Source: a virus
Virus record (IMG/VR): IMGVR_UViG_3300027784_000014
Location: 1 to 33,045 of that record
Length of the DNA: 33,045 bases
Reading direction: 5' to 3' (one strand)
Shown here: piece after piece, positions 21,416-29,280 of the stretch
How the letters are laid out: the number at the start of each line of letters is the position of its first letter
How positions within the stretch are numbered: the stretch's first letter is position 1
Program-made: the position numbers and the translations under genes
Notes under the pieces: generated by a model
Databases searched by the model: none
Told to the model about the DNA's origin: nothing
What the model saw: only the letters and a program-made list of their open reading frames with translations

Positions 21416-22209
21416 CAAAGTTTCACCCTTCCTAATCCAATATTGAAACAAGCATCTCTCATTGGACATTTACTAGCCCTTTTGCTGTTAGGTTCTTTAC
21501 AAATCTTTTTTACCATTTTCTTTCTTTTTATAAACTCATCTTTGCGCATTTTTATGTTTTCCAAACGCTCTTCAAACAAAACAACTTCATCTTCATCAAA
21601 TGTTTCAACAAACATTTTTATTTCTTGCGTATTTTTATCTTCACATAAGATTATTCCATTTTTAATACCTGTTAAAAGCATATAAAATTGTATTTGCTTC
21701 TTTGCTCCGGGATGCGAATTCAACTTCTTGAATTGAAACGTATTTACTGACTTAATTTCAACAATATACTGCTTCTTTCCTATTTTGATTATTGCATCTG
21801 GTGTAAAGCTTAAATCGTATTCTTCATTATATTGTGATTCATCTAAACCATTGACATCACACAAATCTCCTCGTAAAAACAAGCGTTGCCATTTTTCATG
21901 TATTGCATTCCCTTCGTCAAAAATCCTTTTAAGATTTAATGGAATATGCTGATTTTGTATTTGTTGATAAAATAAACTGAGCACTTGCTCCCTTACACAA
22001 AAGTCCTTTTCACTTGCTATAATCGATGATGCATGTAAACCGTATCGATCGCCTCGATTATTAAACAACAATTTTTTCATGAATTCCAATTCTTCTTTTG
22101 GTTTCGGTGGTAAATAAAATAGACTGTTGAACTTCTGCTCAATTATCAAAGTGCTTGTGTCATTTTTAATCCCTTTTGCTTCATTTTTAATTTGCTGTTC
22201 TATTGACAT
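21415..22209 (-). CDS. Cas4/RecB-like nuclease with probable 4Fe-4S cluster
   Basis: 264 aa. His104 (GNAIHEKWQ), Asp138 (SFTPDAIIKI), Glu151-Ile-Lys153 (VEIKS) and Gln172-x3-Tyr176 (KQIQFYM) form the PD-(D/E)XK Cas4/RecB active site. Four cysteines, Cys71 (FCVREQ), Cys237 (KICKEP), Cys248 (KCPM) and Cys254 (ACFN), have the one-plus-three spacing of the Cas4/AddB iron-sulphur site. Phage Cas4-like proteins are usually single-strand exonucleases for recombination; no CRISPR array is present, so a CRISPR adaptation role is not supported. Located directly after RecA. Confidence 0.85.
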   Translation of the reverse strand: MSIEQQIKNEAKGIKNDTSTLIIEQKFNSLFYLPPKPKEELEFMKKLLFNNRGDRYGLHASSIIASEKDFCVREQVLSLFYQQIQNQHIPLNLKRIFDEGNAIHEKWQRLFLRGDLCDVNGLDESQYNEEYDLSFTPDAIIKIGKKQYIVEIKSVNTFQFKKLNSHPGAKKQIQFYMLLTGIKNGIILCEDKNTQEIKMFVETFDEDEVVLFEERLENIKMRKDEFIKRKKMVKKICKEPNSKRASKCPMRDACFNIGLGRVKL

Positions 22210-22211
22210 TA

Positions 22212-23135
22212 TTATTCCTCCTTCTGAGGTTTTTCTCTATTTTTCTTCATTTTTTCTTTTCTTAATTCATTCGCTTCTTCAAACCCAACAAATCCTTTAT
22301 CAAACAACATCGGCACTTCGCATTCACGCATCGGATTACAAACTTTCGATTTTACAACTTTTGTTTTCATAATTAATCCAATTTTTTCTTGATTTGCAGA
22401 ATTATAAGGATTTTTGTTTGGTATATCAATCCATCCTTTTCTTGCAACTTGCATTCTTAAACTGCTGTAATGCTTTGGTGCTCGTCCGCCTGGTGTGTCT
22501 GTCTTTTCTCCAAACATCATTGCGTCCATTTTGTCTCGTACTTGATTAATTAAAATCACAGTTGTGCCTGTAAACTCAATAACTTCTTCTAATACAGGCA
22601 AATATTTGTGAAGTAGCCTCGCAACCCCTCCCATCCTTTCATTCACACCTTCGTCGCTTCCACTTTTTATTGCTTTCAAAATCTTATCAACATCGTCTTT
22701 CGGTTTGCAAGCTGGTATTGAATCTAATACAATACATGGAATTCCAGCTTCAGCAAAGTTCAACATTTTATGCATTGCTTGTTCACCATATCTTGCTCGA
22801 TAAACAAGCATTTGCTTTGATTTATTACCAAAAGATTTTGCACGTTCTGCATCAAAAGTTCCTTCAATAGGAATATACAAACCGAGTTTATGCCTTGCAA
22901 TTAATTGATAACCTAAGCTTGTTTTGCCTGAAGCTTCTGGTCCAAATATTTCAACAATTCTCCCTTCAGGCATTCCACCACCAATTATGTGATCCATATC
23001 TTCTATTCCTGTACTCCATCTTGATATTTTCAAATTTGCTTTTTCAGAATCTAATGTGAACATTGAGCCTTCGCCTTCTCGCTTGTCTATTTCTTTACAT
23101 AAACTAATGATTTTTTCTTTATTTGTTTTCGCCAT
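22212..23135 (-). CDS. recA: RecA/UvsX-like recombinase
   Basis: 307 aa. Walker A GPEASGKT (65-72), IEGTFDAERAKSFG (in the position of the RecA aspartate/ribose motif), Walker B CIVLDSIPA (134-142), loop ILINQVRDKMDAM, and the L2-like TDTPGGRAPKHYSSLRMQVA. The protein is about 45 residues shorter than bacterial RecA, mainly from the C-terminal domain. It starts 17 bases inside the end of the polymerase gene. It should drive strand exchange in recombination-dependent replication, with the Cas4-like nuclease and RuvC-like enzyme downstream. Confidence 0.9.
   Translation of the reverse strand: MAKTNKEKIISLCKEIDKREGEGSMFTLDSEKANLKISRWSTGIEDMDHIIGGGMPEGRIVEIFGPEASGKTSLGYQLIARHKLGLYIPIEGTFDAERAKSFGNKSKQMLVYRARYGEQAMHKMLNFAEAGIPCIVLDSIPACKPKDDVDKILKAIKSGSDEGVNERMGGVARLLHKYLPVLEEVIEFTGTTVILINQVRDKMDAMMFGEKTDTPGGRAPKHYSSLRMQVARKGWIDIPNKNPYNSANQEKIGLIMKTKVVKSKVCNPMRECEVPMLFDKGFVGFEEANELRKEKMKKNREKPQKEE
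22217..22229 (-). promoter_or_regulatory. Leader hairpin motif over ribosome site (Cas4-like gene)
   Basis: Minus-strand CCTCAGAAGGAGG, where CCTC can pair with GAGG/GGAGG. It lies within the end of the RecA gene, seven bases before the ATG. Confidence 0.4.
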
Positions 23136-25827
23136 TTTGAACCCCTTTCAAATACAGCGCCGAGTTGTACTTGATTGTTCGTTTCTCATATATTTTCTTG
23201 TTGAATTCTAAAGCACCTTGTTCTTCTAACACACTTATCACTCTTGAATTAACAGTTCGTTTTGGAACTCGATTGACAAAATCTTCTTTGCTTTTGTAAG
23301 GTCCATTTCTTTTCCTTTCGTCTTCAATAACTTTCGCTGCTTTTGTTCCTACAAACTTTAATACACTAAGTCCTTCTTGTATCACTTTTTCTCCATCAAC
23401 TTCCCTTAATGTCGTATCACAACTATAATTTACATGCGGTAAGAAAAATAATATTCCTTGCTGCGACGCAAGTTGTTTGTATTTTGCCATATCTGCTTCG
23501 TTTCCTGCATGCTTCACTTTTACAAACCAATATTCTGTCGGGTAGTACACTTTGTAAAACATCTCTTGAAAGCTTATAATTGTGTAACCAACAGAATGTC
23601 CTTTATTAAATGTATAAACAGCCAATTTTTCAAATAATGAATCTGCATCTTTTTTATCCATTCCGTTTGAAATAGCACCTGCAATAAACTTCTCATTCAT
23701 TTCTTGAAAGTTCTCTTCAATCATTCTCTTTGCTGCTTCTTTCATACTACCAGTTTTCATCATTTTTAATACTTTATCTGTGTCTTCCCAATCTAATTTG
23801 CCAATATTTCTACAAATACTTATTAACTGCTCTTGATACACAACCGTTCCATGTGTTTCTCTTGTGTGATCGTAATATAAATCCCTTTTGTATTTGTAAT
23901 TCGCATTAAACTTGTTTTCTGCATATGTTTCTGGCATCTTCATTGACAAAGGTCCCGGTCGGTTCATTGCAGAAGCTGCACAAACATCTTCAAAGCAATC
24001 TGCTTTTATACTTCTTAAAATGTTTTTTGCTGCAGATTTTTCAAACTGGAAAATACCATCTGTTTTTCCTTCTGCAAATTCACTTAGTATTGCTTCATCT
24101 TCAAACCAATCTTCTTCTAGTTCTTTTCCAGTTATTTTTTCCAATTCGACAATTTGTTCTTGTGTTTTTAATCCCAACACATCAAACTTTATAATATTAA
24201 CCAATTCTGCGTCTAATAAATCATACACAAGCGCTTTTCTTACTTCATTTCCACTTTTAATAAATCGAACACCTGCATAATCTAATAAAGGTTTTCCTGT
24301 CACAACAACACCTGCTGCATGCGTCCCTAAATAGCGAATCGATTTATTCAACTTCGAAAAATGCTTTATGATATTTTTATAACGCTTATTCCAATCTTTA
24401 ATCTTTGGATCATTTTTACAACTTTCATAATCAAAATACGTATTGTCTCCAATTATATCTTTGATTGTAGCTTTCATTGTGTCTAAAGTACTTTTTTCTT
24501 CTACACCACAAACTTTTGCTAAATCGTTTAATAAATTGTCAACCTGATACAAGCCATAGCTTCCTATTTGAGCAGATTTCCCTTTATATCGATTCAAAAT
24601 ATATTTAATTACTTCGTCACGTCTTGCTGTTTCAAAATCCAAATCAATATCAGGCATCTTCTTCTTGTCTTTTCTTAAAAATCTGCTGAAATCGAGTTTG
24701 AATTTGATGCTGTCAACTTTTGTTATATCTAATGCATAAGCAACTAAACAATTGCAAACAGACCCTCTACCTGGTCCTACTCCAATTCCTTGAGATTTTG
24801 CCCAAGCAACATAATCTTCAACAATTAAAAAATAATTTGAAAAGCCAAGCGTTGTAATAACATCGTATTCTTCTTTGACTCGTTTTAAATACTCTTTATT
24901 GTATTTTCCTTTTTTCTTCAACCCATTAATTATTTTTTCCTTCAAAATCTCGTCACTGTCGCCTTCGTGTATATCAGGTAATACAAGGTCAAGTTTGTCT
25001 AATATATCGGGTTCAACTTTGTTTTCTATTTCTGACAAATTACTTATCATTGTGTTTGCTTTTCTTTTGTCACCATGCATAGCAACAAATCGATTTTTTA
25101 ATTCTTCAATTGTTGGCATATACCTTTCGCCATACGTGTCAATAATATCAATGTCTTTTTCTTTTTTATTTAAGTCCTTTATTTTGTGCATTATTTGATA
25201 CGTATCAAAATCTTCTTTGTTTCCAAAGTGTGAATCTGAAGCCAATATTGTTTTTATATTTAATTCATTTGCTAATTCCATCATCTTTTCATTTAACTTC
25301 TCTTGTGTGCCATCATTGTCAATTTTGTATGGTTGAATCTCAATATAAAAATCATCACCATAAATCTCTACGAATTTCTTTGCTGCTTTTATCGCTTTTG
25401 CTTTGTTGCCGTTCAATAATAAAAAACCAATTAGATTGTTTACACATGCTGACGTACAAATAATTCCTTCATTATATTTTTCTAAATCGTCAAACGTAAT
25501 TATTGGTTTATAATATTTCTGTTTTTCTCCAACAAACATTAAGCGATTCAAGTTTTGATAACCTGACAAATTCTTTGCAAATAAACATAAATGGAATTTG
25601 CGTTCCGTTTTGTTTAGCTTTGGTTGAAAATAAGCTTCAACTCCAAGTATTGGTTTGATTCCCGCGTCTCTGCACTCTTTATAATGAATTGCCAATCCAC
25701 TTATTGTTCCATGGTTTGCTATACCTAAAGCAGTGTAGCCTTTCTCTATTGCCTTCTGAGTCAATTCTTTGGGCTTTGCAAATCCATCAAACAGGCTAAA
25801 ATGATCGTGCCTATGCAAATCGGGCAT
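23119..25827 (-). CDS. dnaE: DNA polymerase III alpha subunit, DnaE type
   Basis: 902 aa. PHP domain: LHRHDHFSLFDG (4-15), IANHGTISG (36-44), ASDSHFGN (196-203). Polymerase core: VGPGRGSVCNC (350-360), catalytic MPDIDLDFE with Asp395 and Asp397, KFDVLGLK with Asp549, and GIFQFEKSAAKNILR (591-605). A helix-hairpin-helix region (KSKEDFVNRVPKRTVNSRVI) closes the protein. Compared with bacterial DnaE (about 1160 aa) the C-terminal OB and tau-binding parts are missing. In the PHP motif, the usual TDHG is ANHG here. This is the phage's own replicase; it follows the predicted cytosine-modification genes and would use the modified nucleotide. Confidence 0.93.
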   Translation of the reverse strand: MPDLHRHDHFSLFDGFAKPKELTQKAIEKGYTALGIANHGTISGLAIHYKECRDAGIKPILGVEAYFQPKLNKTERKFHLCLFAKNLSGYQNLNRLMFVGEKQKYYKPIITFDDLEKYNEGIICTSACVNNLIGFLLLNGNKAKAIKAAKKFVEIYGDDFYIEIQPYKIDNDGTQEKLNEKMMELANELNIKTILASDSHFGNKEDFDTYQIMHKIKDLNKKEKDIDIIDTYGERYMPTIEELKNRFVAMHGDKRKANTMISNLSEIENKVEPDILDKLDLVLPDIHEGDSDEILKEKIINGLKKKGKYNKEYLKRVKEEYDVITTLGFSNYFLIVEDYVAWAKSQGIGVGPGRGSVCNCLVAYALDITKVDSIKFKLDFSRFLRKDKKKMPDIDLDFETARRDEVIKYILNRYKGKSAQIGSYGLYQVDNLLNDLAKVCGVEEKSTLDTMKATIKDIIGDNTYFDYESCKNDPKIKDWNKRYKNIIKHFSKLNKSIRYLGTHAAGVVVTGKPLLDYAGVRFIKSGNEVRKALVYDLLDAELVNIIKFDVLGLKTQEQIVELEKITGKELEEDWFEDEAILSEFAEGKTDGIFQFEKSAAKNILRSIKADCFEDVCAASAMNRPGPLSMKMPETYAENKFNANYKYKRDLYYDHTRETHGTVVYQEQLISICRNIGKLDWEDTDKVLKMMKTGSMKEAAKRMIEENFQEMNEKFIAGAISNGMDKKDADSLFEKLAVYTFNKGHSVGYTIISFQEMFYKVYYPTEYWFVKVKHAGNEADMAKYKQLASQQGILFFLPHVNYSCDTTLREVDGEKVIQEGLSVLKFVGTKAAKVIEDERKRNGPYKSKEDFVNRVPKRTVNSRVISVLEEQGALEFNKKIYEKRTIKYNSALYLKGVQNGENK

Positions 25828-25842
25828 TGAGCTTTCTCCCTT

Positions 25843-26688
25843 CTATACAAACTTTTTTACCCATCCCGGTAAATTATTTTTTTTAATCTTCGCCCTTATA
25901 ATGTTGATTTCATTGTAATCTGTTTCTATCATTGATCCGTTTTCAATTGTATTTTCGTATAATCTACAAAGCTCCATCCACTCTTCGTAATTATAGTCGT
26001 AATACGTGCTAAAACTCTCAAATTTGTTTGCAACTTTTTCAAACAGATCGTAGTGGTAATCATAGACATGGAGGCTAGTTGGCCTGTGCAAATACCAACC
26101 AATTTTGATATCAAGTTCATTTGCAATAATTTCTTGCATTGTTGTGAACATGAACACATCATACTGAAAACCCCAAATAATATCGTTTGATCTCATGCTT
26201 GTAACCATATTCAGCTTATTTTCCCTTATTATCAATTGTAACGACATTGTACAAGGCAAATCTTTTGTTTTTACGTTTGCATCTTCAGCTTTCAAAATTG
26301 TCATTGCCGCCTGCCTTGTACTTTCGTCGTCCCTTAATTTTTTAATAATTGAAGGAATATATTCTGCTATTCGATATCCGTACGCTCCATACAAAACATC
26401 ATCTTCGGCAAAATCTTTCATTTTGCTATTTAACGTACTAAAATATTCTACGTGATTTTTCTTCATAAACAGTAACATTGATTCTGCCAAAGCATAAGCT
26501 AAGTTCCAACCTCTAACTTTGTGATAAGCAATTCTCGCCCGTGGATTTGTTATCAATATTTGTGGACAAACGAGTTCTTTCGTTTTGTTGCTTCTTACTT
26601 CAATTTCAGGTGCTTCTAGCATGTCATTATAAACTTTGTAATAGACATCTGCTACACTATCACAATGATAAATACCAAAACTATTCAT
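25843..26688 (-). CDS. Thymidylate-synthase-fold enzyme, predicted dCMP hydroxymethylase
   Basis: The start is MNSFGIYHCDS (AAAGGAG seven bases upstream); 281 aa. The TS fold is clear: LAYALAESMLLFM (Glu69), VLYGAYGYRI, catalytic Cys146 in DLPCTMSLQL, Arg166-Ser-Asn-Asp169, and LHVYD with His207 and Tyr209. In E. coli TS the residue 31 after the Cys is Asn177 (pairs with uracil). Here the same place is Asp177 (GFQYD). Asp at this site is the hallmark of T4 dCMP hydroxymethylase (Asp179) and switches TS to dCMP. The gene sits among dCTPase-like, kinase and glucosyltransferase-like genes. A plain thymidylate synthase, or a dCMP methylase, is the alternative. Confidence 0.8.
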   Translation of the reverse strand: MNSFGIYHCDSVADVYYKVYNDMLEAPEIEVRSNKTKELVCPQILITNPRARIAYHKVRGWNLAYALAESMLLFMKKNHVEYFSTLNSKMKDFAEDDVLYGAYGYRIAEYIPSIIKKLRDDESTRQAAMTILKAEDANVKTKDLPCTMSLQLIIRENKLNMVTSMRSNDIIWGFQYDVFMFTTMQEIIANELDIKIGWYLHRPTSLHVYDYHYDLFEKVANKFESFSTYYDYNYEEWMELCRLYENTIENGSMIETDYNEINIIRAKIKKNNLPGWVKKFV

Positions 26689-26703
26689 ATTCACACTCCT
26701 TTG

Positions 26704-27615
26704 CTACAAATTCAGCAGGCATTTATAAGTGTATTTTCCGTTTTTCAAATCATTTATTTTATGCACTGTATGTTCGTTTGATTGATTGTAAATCTTTTCT
26801 AAAAATATCTCACGATTATTTCCAAGCTCCAACAATTTTATTTTTTCAACTAATTCGATTGGATCATTAACTCTTAAAAAACTGTTTTTTGTAACCATCA
26901 AATTGTACTTATCAGCTCTTGAATCAACAAACGAAATAACACCTTTCGACAGGTTTTCGTAGAATCTCCATGTGATAAAACCGATGTCGTAATACTCTTG
27001 ATCCATTATAACAAGCGAATATCTAGAGTCTAACAATTCTTGATGATATTGTTGAATTGGTATTCTATGATCTTTTTCACTTGTCTTAATAAATAATTTC
27101 ATTAAGTCTTCGCCATACGCTCTTCTAATCTCTTCAAAATACATTAACATATCTTCTCGTCTGTTGCGTATCCCTCCACCGAAAATAAATAAATTACTTT
27201 TGTTTGTTTTTATAGGAATATTCGACTTGTAACAAGCAAGCTCTGGCATTCCATTATACTTCTGCTCAATATTAGCTATCTTTTGCTTTGTTTGTGTAAA
27301 ATAAAAATCAATTTTCTTATGCAAATTATAGGGTGTTCGTGGTATTTCACTTAGCCTATAATCCGTATTTATAAACGAAACTTGCTTTGCATTTTGTATT
27401 AATGCATTTACGTTATAAATCTCTTTTGCATTCCAAATTCCATTAAACAAGAATAGAATGTCAACTGCTTGATTTCCTTCAATAAATACTTCATGCCCAT
27501 ACTCTTCAAGCAAATTACGAACCATTAATAATTCTGTGAATCTGCCGTTTGTGTCATTTTCAACTTCTATTTGATTTATTTCTGGTATTCCTATTTTATA
27601 CAATTGAATTCTCAT
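26704..27615 (-). CDS. T4 beta-glucosyltransferase-like DNA glycosyltransferase
   Basis: Start taken at MRIQLYKIGIPEINQIE because GAGGAG is eight bases before it; 303 aa. The protein has the GT-B layout. Compared from memory with T4 beta-glucosyltransferase, the N-terminal FINTDYRLSEIP (Asp85) lines up with FTDIRLP, which holds the catalytic Asp100. FGGGIRNRRED (Arg150, Arg152/153) lines up with GGSFRSGQRES (Arg191, Arg195). GFITWRFYENL (Arg217, Glu220) lines up with NFITLRVWETM (Arg269, Glu272). The last stretches, SFVDSRAD and NSFLRVNDPIELVEKI, also correspond. It overlaps the dNMP kinase gene by 20 bases. The predicted action is transfer of a sugar, probably glucose from UDP-glucose, to 5-hydroxymethylcytosine in DNA. 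Confidence 0.78.
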   Translation of the reverse strand: MRIQLYKIGIPEINQIEVENDTNGRFTELLMVRNLLEEYGHEVFIEGNQAVDILFLFNGIWNAKEIYNVNALIQNAKQVSFINTDYRLSEIPRTPYNLHKKIDFYFTQTKQKIANIEQKYNGMPELACYKSNIPIKTNKSNLFIFGGGIRNRREDMLMYFEEIRRAYGEDLMKLFIKTSEKDHRIPIQQYHQELLDSRYSLVIMDQEYYDIGFITWRFYENLSKGVISFVDSRADKYNLMVTKNSFLRVNDPIELVEKIKLLELGNNREIFLEKIYNQSNEHTVHKINDLKNGKYTYKCLLNL

Positions 27616-28138
27616 TTTCTTCGCTCCTCTCAAGCAATTCACTAAATATTAATTGTTTTGCATTTTTGCTCATGATTTCATTGTAATTTAATTCTTTTAT
27701 TGGCAAACTACTTAAACGCTTAATTCTATTAAAAAAGAAATTGTGTGTTGATAAGTTTTTCTCGTGTTCTTTATTACTTCTTTCTATGTCTATTGGCTCA
27801 ACGTAAAGCAGCTTTGCATTTAACTCATACGCTTTTTTATCAATTTGTTTGAACATTTCGACTTGTTTTATTGTGTAATTCCTTTCAACTAAACCGTAAA
27901 CAAGCTCTGTCCAATGAAACCTATCTAATACAATGTTTTTATTCATTCCCAGTGTTTCAATTGCGTATAGAATTGAAAGCATTTTATCAGCCATTACTTT
28001 GCTTGCAACATCTCGATTTTCTTTGTTCAAATCAATGAATCTGGGATCTTTATAAACAATAAAACCGAGCTGTTCTTCAAGCTTTTTACATAAAGTTGTT
28101 TTGCCAACTCTGTCTATTCCTTCAACAATTAATAACAA
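27596..28138 (-). CDS. Deoxynucleoside monophosphate kinase, thymidylate-kinase-like
   Basis: The start is a TTG one base after the preceding stop, with GAGGAG eight bases upstream; 180 aa. P-loop GIDRVGKTT (7-15), the DRFHWTELVYG motif (72-82) in the place of the thymidylate kinase DRY...S...Y motif, and a charged lid-like part around SNKEHEKNLSTHN. In the T4 pathway a dNMP kinase phosphorylates 5-hydroxymethyl-dCMP, dTMP and dGMP; here the same role is suggested by the neighbours. A normal thymidylate kinase role is the alternative. Confidence 0.8.
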   Translation of the reverse strand: MLLIVEGIDRVGKTTLCKKLEEQLGFIVYKDPRFIDLNKENRDVASKVMADKMLSILYAIETLGMNKNIVLDRFHWTELVYGLVERNYTIKQVEMFKQIDKKAYELNAKLLYVEPIDIERSNKEHEKNLSTHNFFFNRIKRLSSLPIKELNYNEIMSKNAKQLIFSELLERSEENENSIV

Positions 28139-28513
28139 TCAAATCGCTCCTCTCTTTTTACTATTTTCTAGTTTTTCGAAATTACTATTTTGTTTTTTAT
28201 TTACTGCTTTTAATAAGTCATTTGAATCAAACGTTGAAAACATTGCAACATTCATCAAAGTAATTAAACAATCAGCTAATTCTTCCAGTTTATTTTCTGG
28301 ATTAAAATGGCTATTTCTATGTGTCTTCCAACGTTTATCAGATTTTAACAATTCGCCTACTTCTTCCGATAGGGCCAGCATATGATAACTGGCCCATTTA
28401 ATAGAATCTTGTGGTATAAAATGATCATTTGTAACTTGTTGCTGGAATTTTATTTGTTTATCAAATAATTCTTTAAACCTACCATTCTTCGTCTTCATCC
28501 TCATCATCCTCAC
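28139..28513 (-). CDS. All-alpha NTP pyrophosphatase (MazG/dUTPase-2-like), candidate dCTPase
   Basis: 124 aa from the first in-frame ATG; MKTKNGRFKELF five codons later is an equally possible start. The E-x2-E ... E-x2-D motif pair is visible: SEEVGELLKSDKRW (Glu51, Glu54) and LEELADCLITL (Glu78, Asp81), within an all-helical protein. The family hydrolyses dNTP to dNMP plus pyrophosphate and includes MazG, dimeric dUTPase and T4 gp56 dCTPase/dUTPase. Gene placement upstream of the kinase and hydroxymethylase points to removal of dCTP or dUTP. The start overlaps the acidic tail codons of the ssDNA-binding protein gene by 35 bases. Confidence 0.75.
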   Translation of the reverse strand: MRMMRMKTKNGRFKELFDKQIKFQQQVTNDHFIPQDSIKWASYHMLALSEEVGELLKSDKRWKTHRNSHFNPENKLEELADCLITLMNVAMFSTFDSNDLLKAVNKKQNSNFEKLENSKKRGAI

Positions 28514-29273
28514 TTTCTAGCTCTTCGTCATATTCTTCTAAACGATCAATATAATATTCTTTTTCTGCTTTCGGTTTGACTTTTAAGCCTTTAGCTTTGC
28601 AAAGTTTATAAAGTTCTTTTGCAGACATTTCTTCGTAATAGCTTTCTTCATCGCCATCTTCATCGTCCCAATTTTCTTCGACATTGTCATCGTCTTGTTC
28701 AATTTTCTTTTTCTTTTTCGGAACTTTAATTTCTTCGTCTTCTTCATTTTCATCTGCAGGAAACGCTTTGTCTAGTATTTCCATAAACTTTGATTCGGTA
28801 AATGGTTTTGCGTTTTTATTCTTGAAAACGACCTTATCCATAGGGACAACAGAGAAGCTCTTGGTCATTTGTGATCCTGATTGAGTTATCATATAATCCC
28901 TATCTTTAATGGTTCCGTACGTATCATAGAAGCCTATCAGCTGCGGTACTGGACTAAAATTGTTAACTGGTTGCATTAGAATCTTTACTTCTTTTGCTTC
29001 GTAATCATACACTGGCCAAGCATATAAATCTCGATGCCTCAACTCTTCATCTTCACAATAAAGACATTCACGGTCAAATAATGTCTGGCAAGGGACATTT
29101 ATTCCTTGTTGATAGCTATCATGAAAAGGTATTTTAAAACCTTCATCTAAATCAACGAGGAATCTAATTCTAATTTTTGAACCAGATTTAAAATAAATAA
29201 ATTTACTTTTATTATTACCTGATTTTTTAACTTCCTGCTTCATTTGATCAACTAAGCTTTTTCTTTTTGTCAT
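28479..29273 (-). CDS. gp32-like single-stranded-DNA-binding protein
   Basis: 264 aa. Basic N-terminus (MTKRKSLVDQMKQEVKK), an OB-type core starting SKFIYFKSGSKIRIRFLVDL, and a zinc site with His51 (PFHDS), Cys62 (VPCQTL), Cys70 (RECLY) and Cys73. The H-x10-C-x7-C-x2-C layout resembles gp32 of T4 (H-x12-C-x9-C-x2-C). A KKKKKIEQDD linker follows, then a SAP-like helix pair (SAKELYKLCKAKGLKVKPKA) and a highly acidic tail ending DEDEDEEW. Acidic tails of SSBs recruit replication partners. The SAP-like piece inside the tail is unusual. Confidence 0.75.
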   Translation of the reverse strand: MTKRKSLVDQMKQEVKKSGNNKSKFIYFKSGSKIRIRFLVDLDEGFKIPFHDSYQQGINVPCQTLFDRECLYCEDEELRHRDLYAWPVYDYEAKEVKILMQPVNNFSPVPQLIGFYDTYGTIKDRDYMITQSGSQMTKSFSVVPMDKVVFKNKNAKPFTESKFMEILDKAFPADENEEDEEIKVPKKKKKIEQDDDNVEENWDDEDGDEESYYEEMSAKELYKLCKAKGLKVKPKAEKEYYIDRLEEYDEELESEDDEDEDEEW

Positions 29274-29280
29274 TATTGAA

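Noticed and set aside
21415-22209. Cas4-like gene as sign of a CRISPR system
   Set aside because: No repeat-spacer array, Cas1 or Cas2 is visible in the window; phage Cas4-like proteins commonly act in recombination next to RecA.
25929-26162. 77-codon minus-strand frame inside the hydroxymethylase-like gene
   Set aside because: It is entirely inside another well-supported gene in a different frame and lacks a ribosome site.
25843-26688. Plain thymidylate synthase
   Set aside because: Kept as an alternative but not preferred, since the uracil-selecting Asn is Asp and the neighbours form a cytosine modification set.
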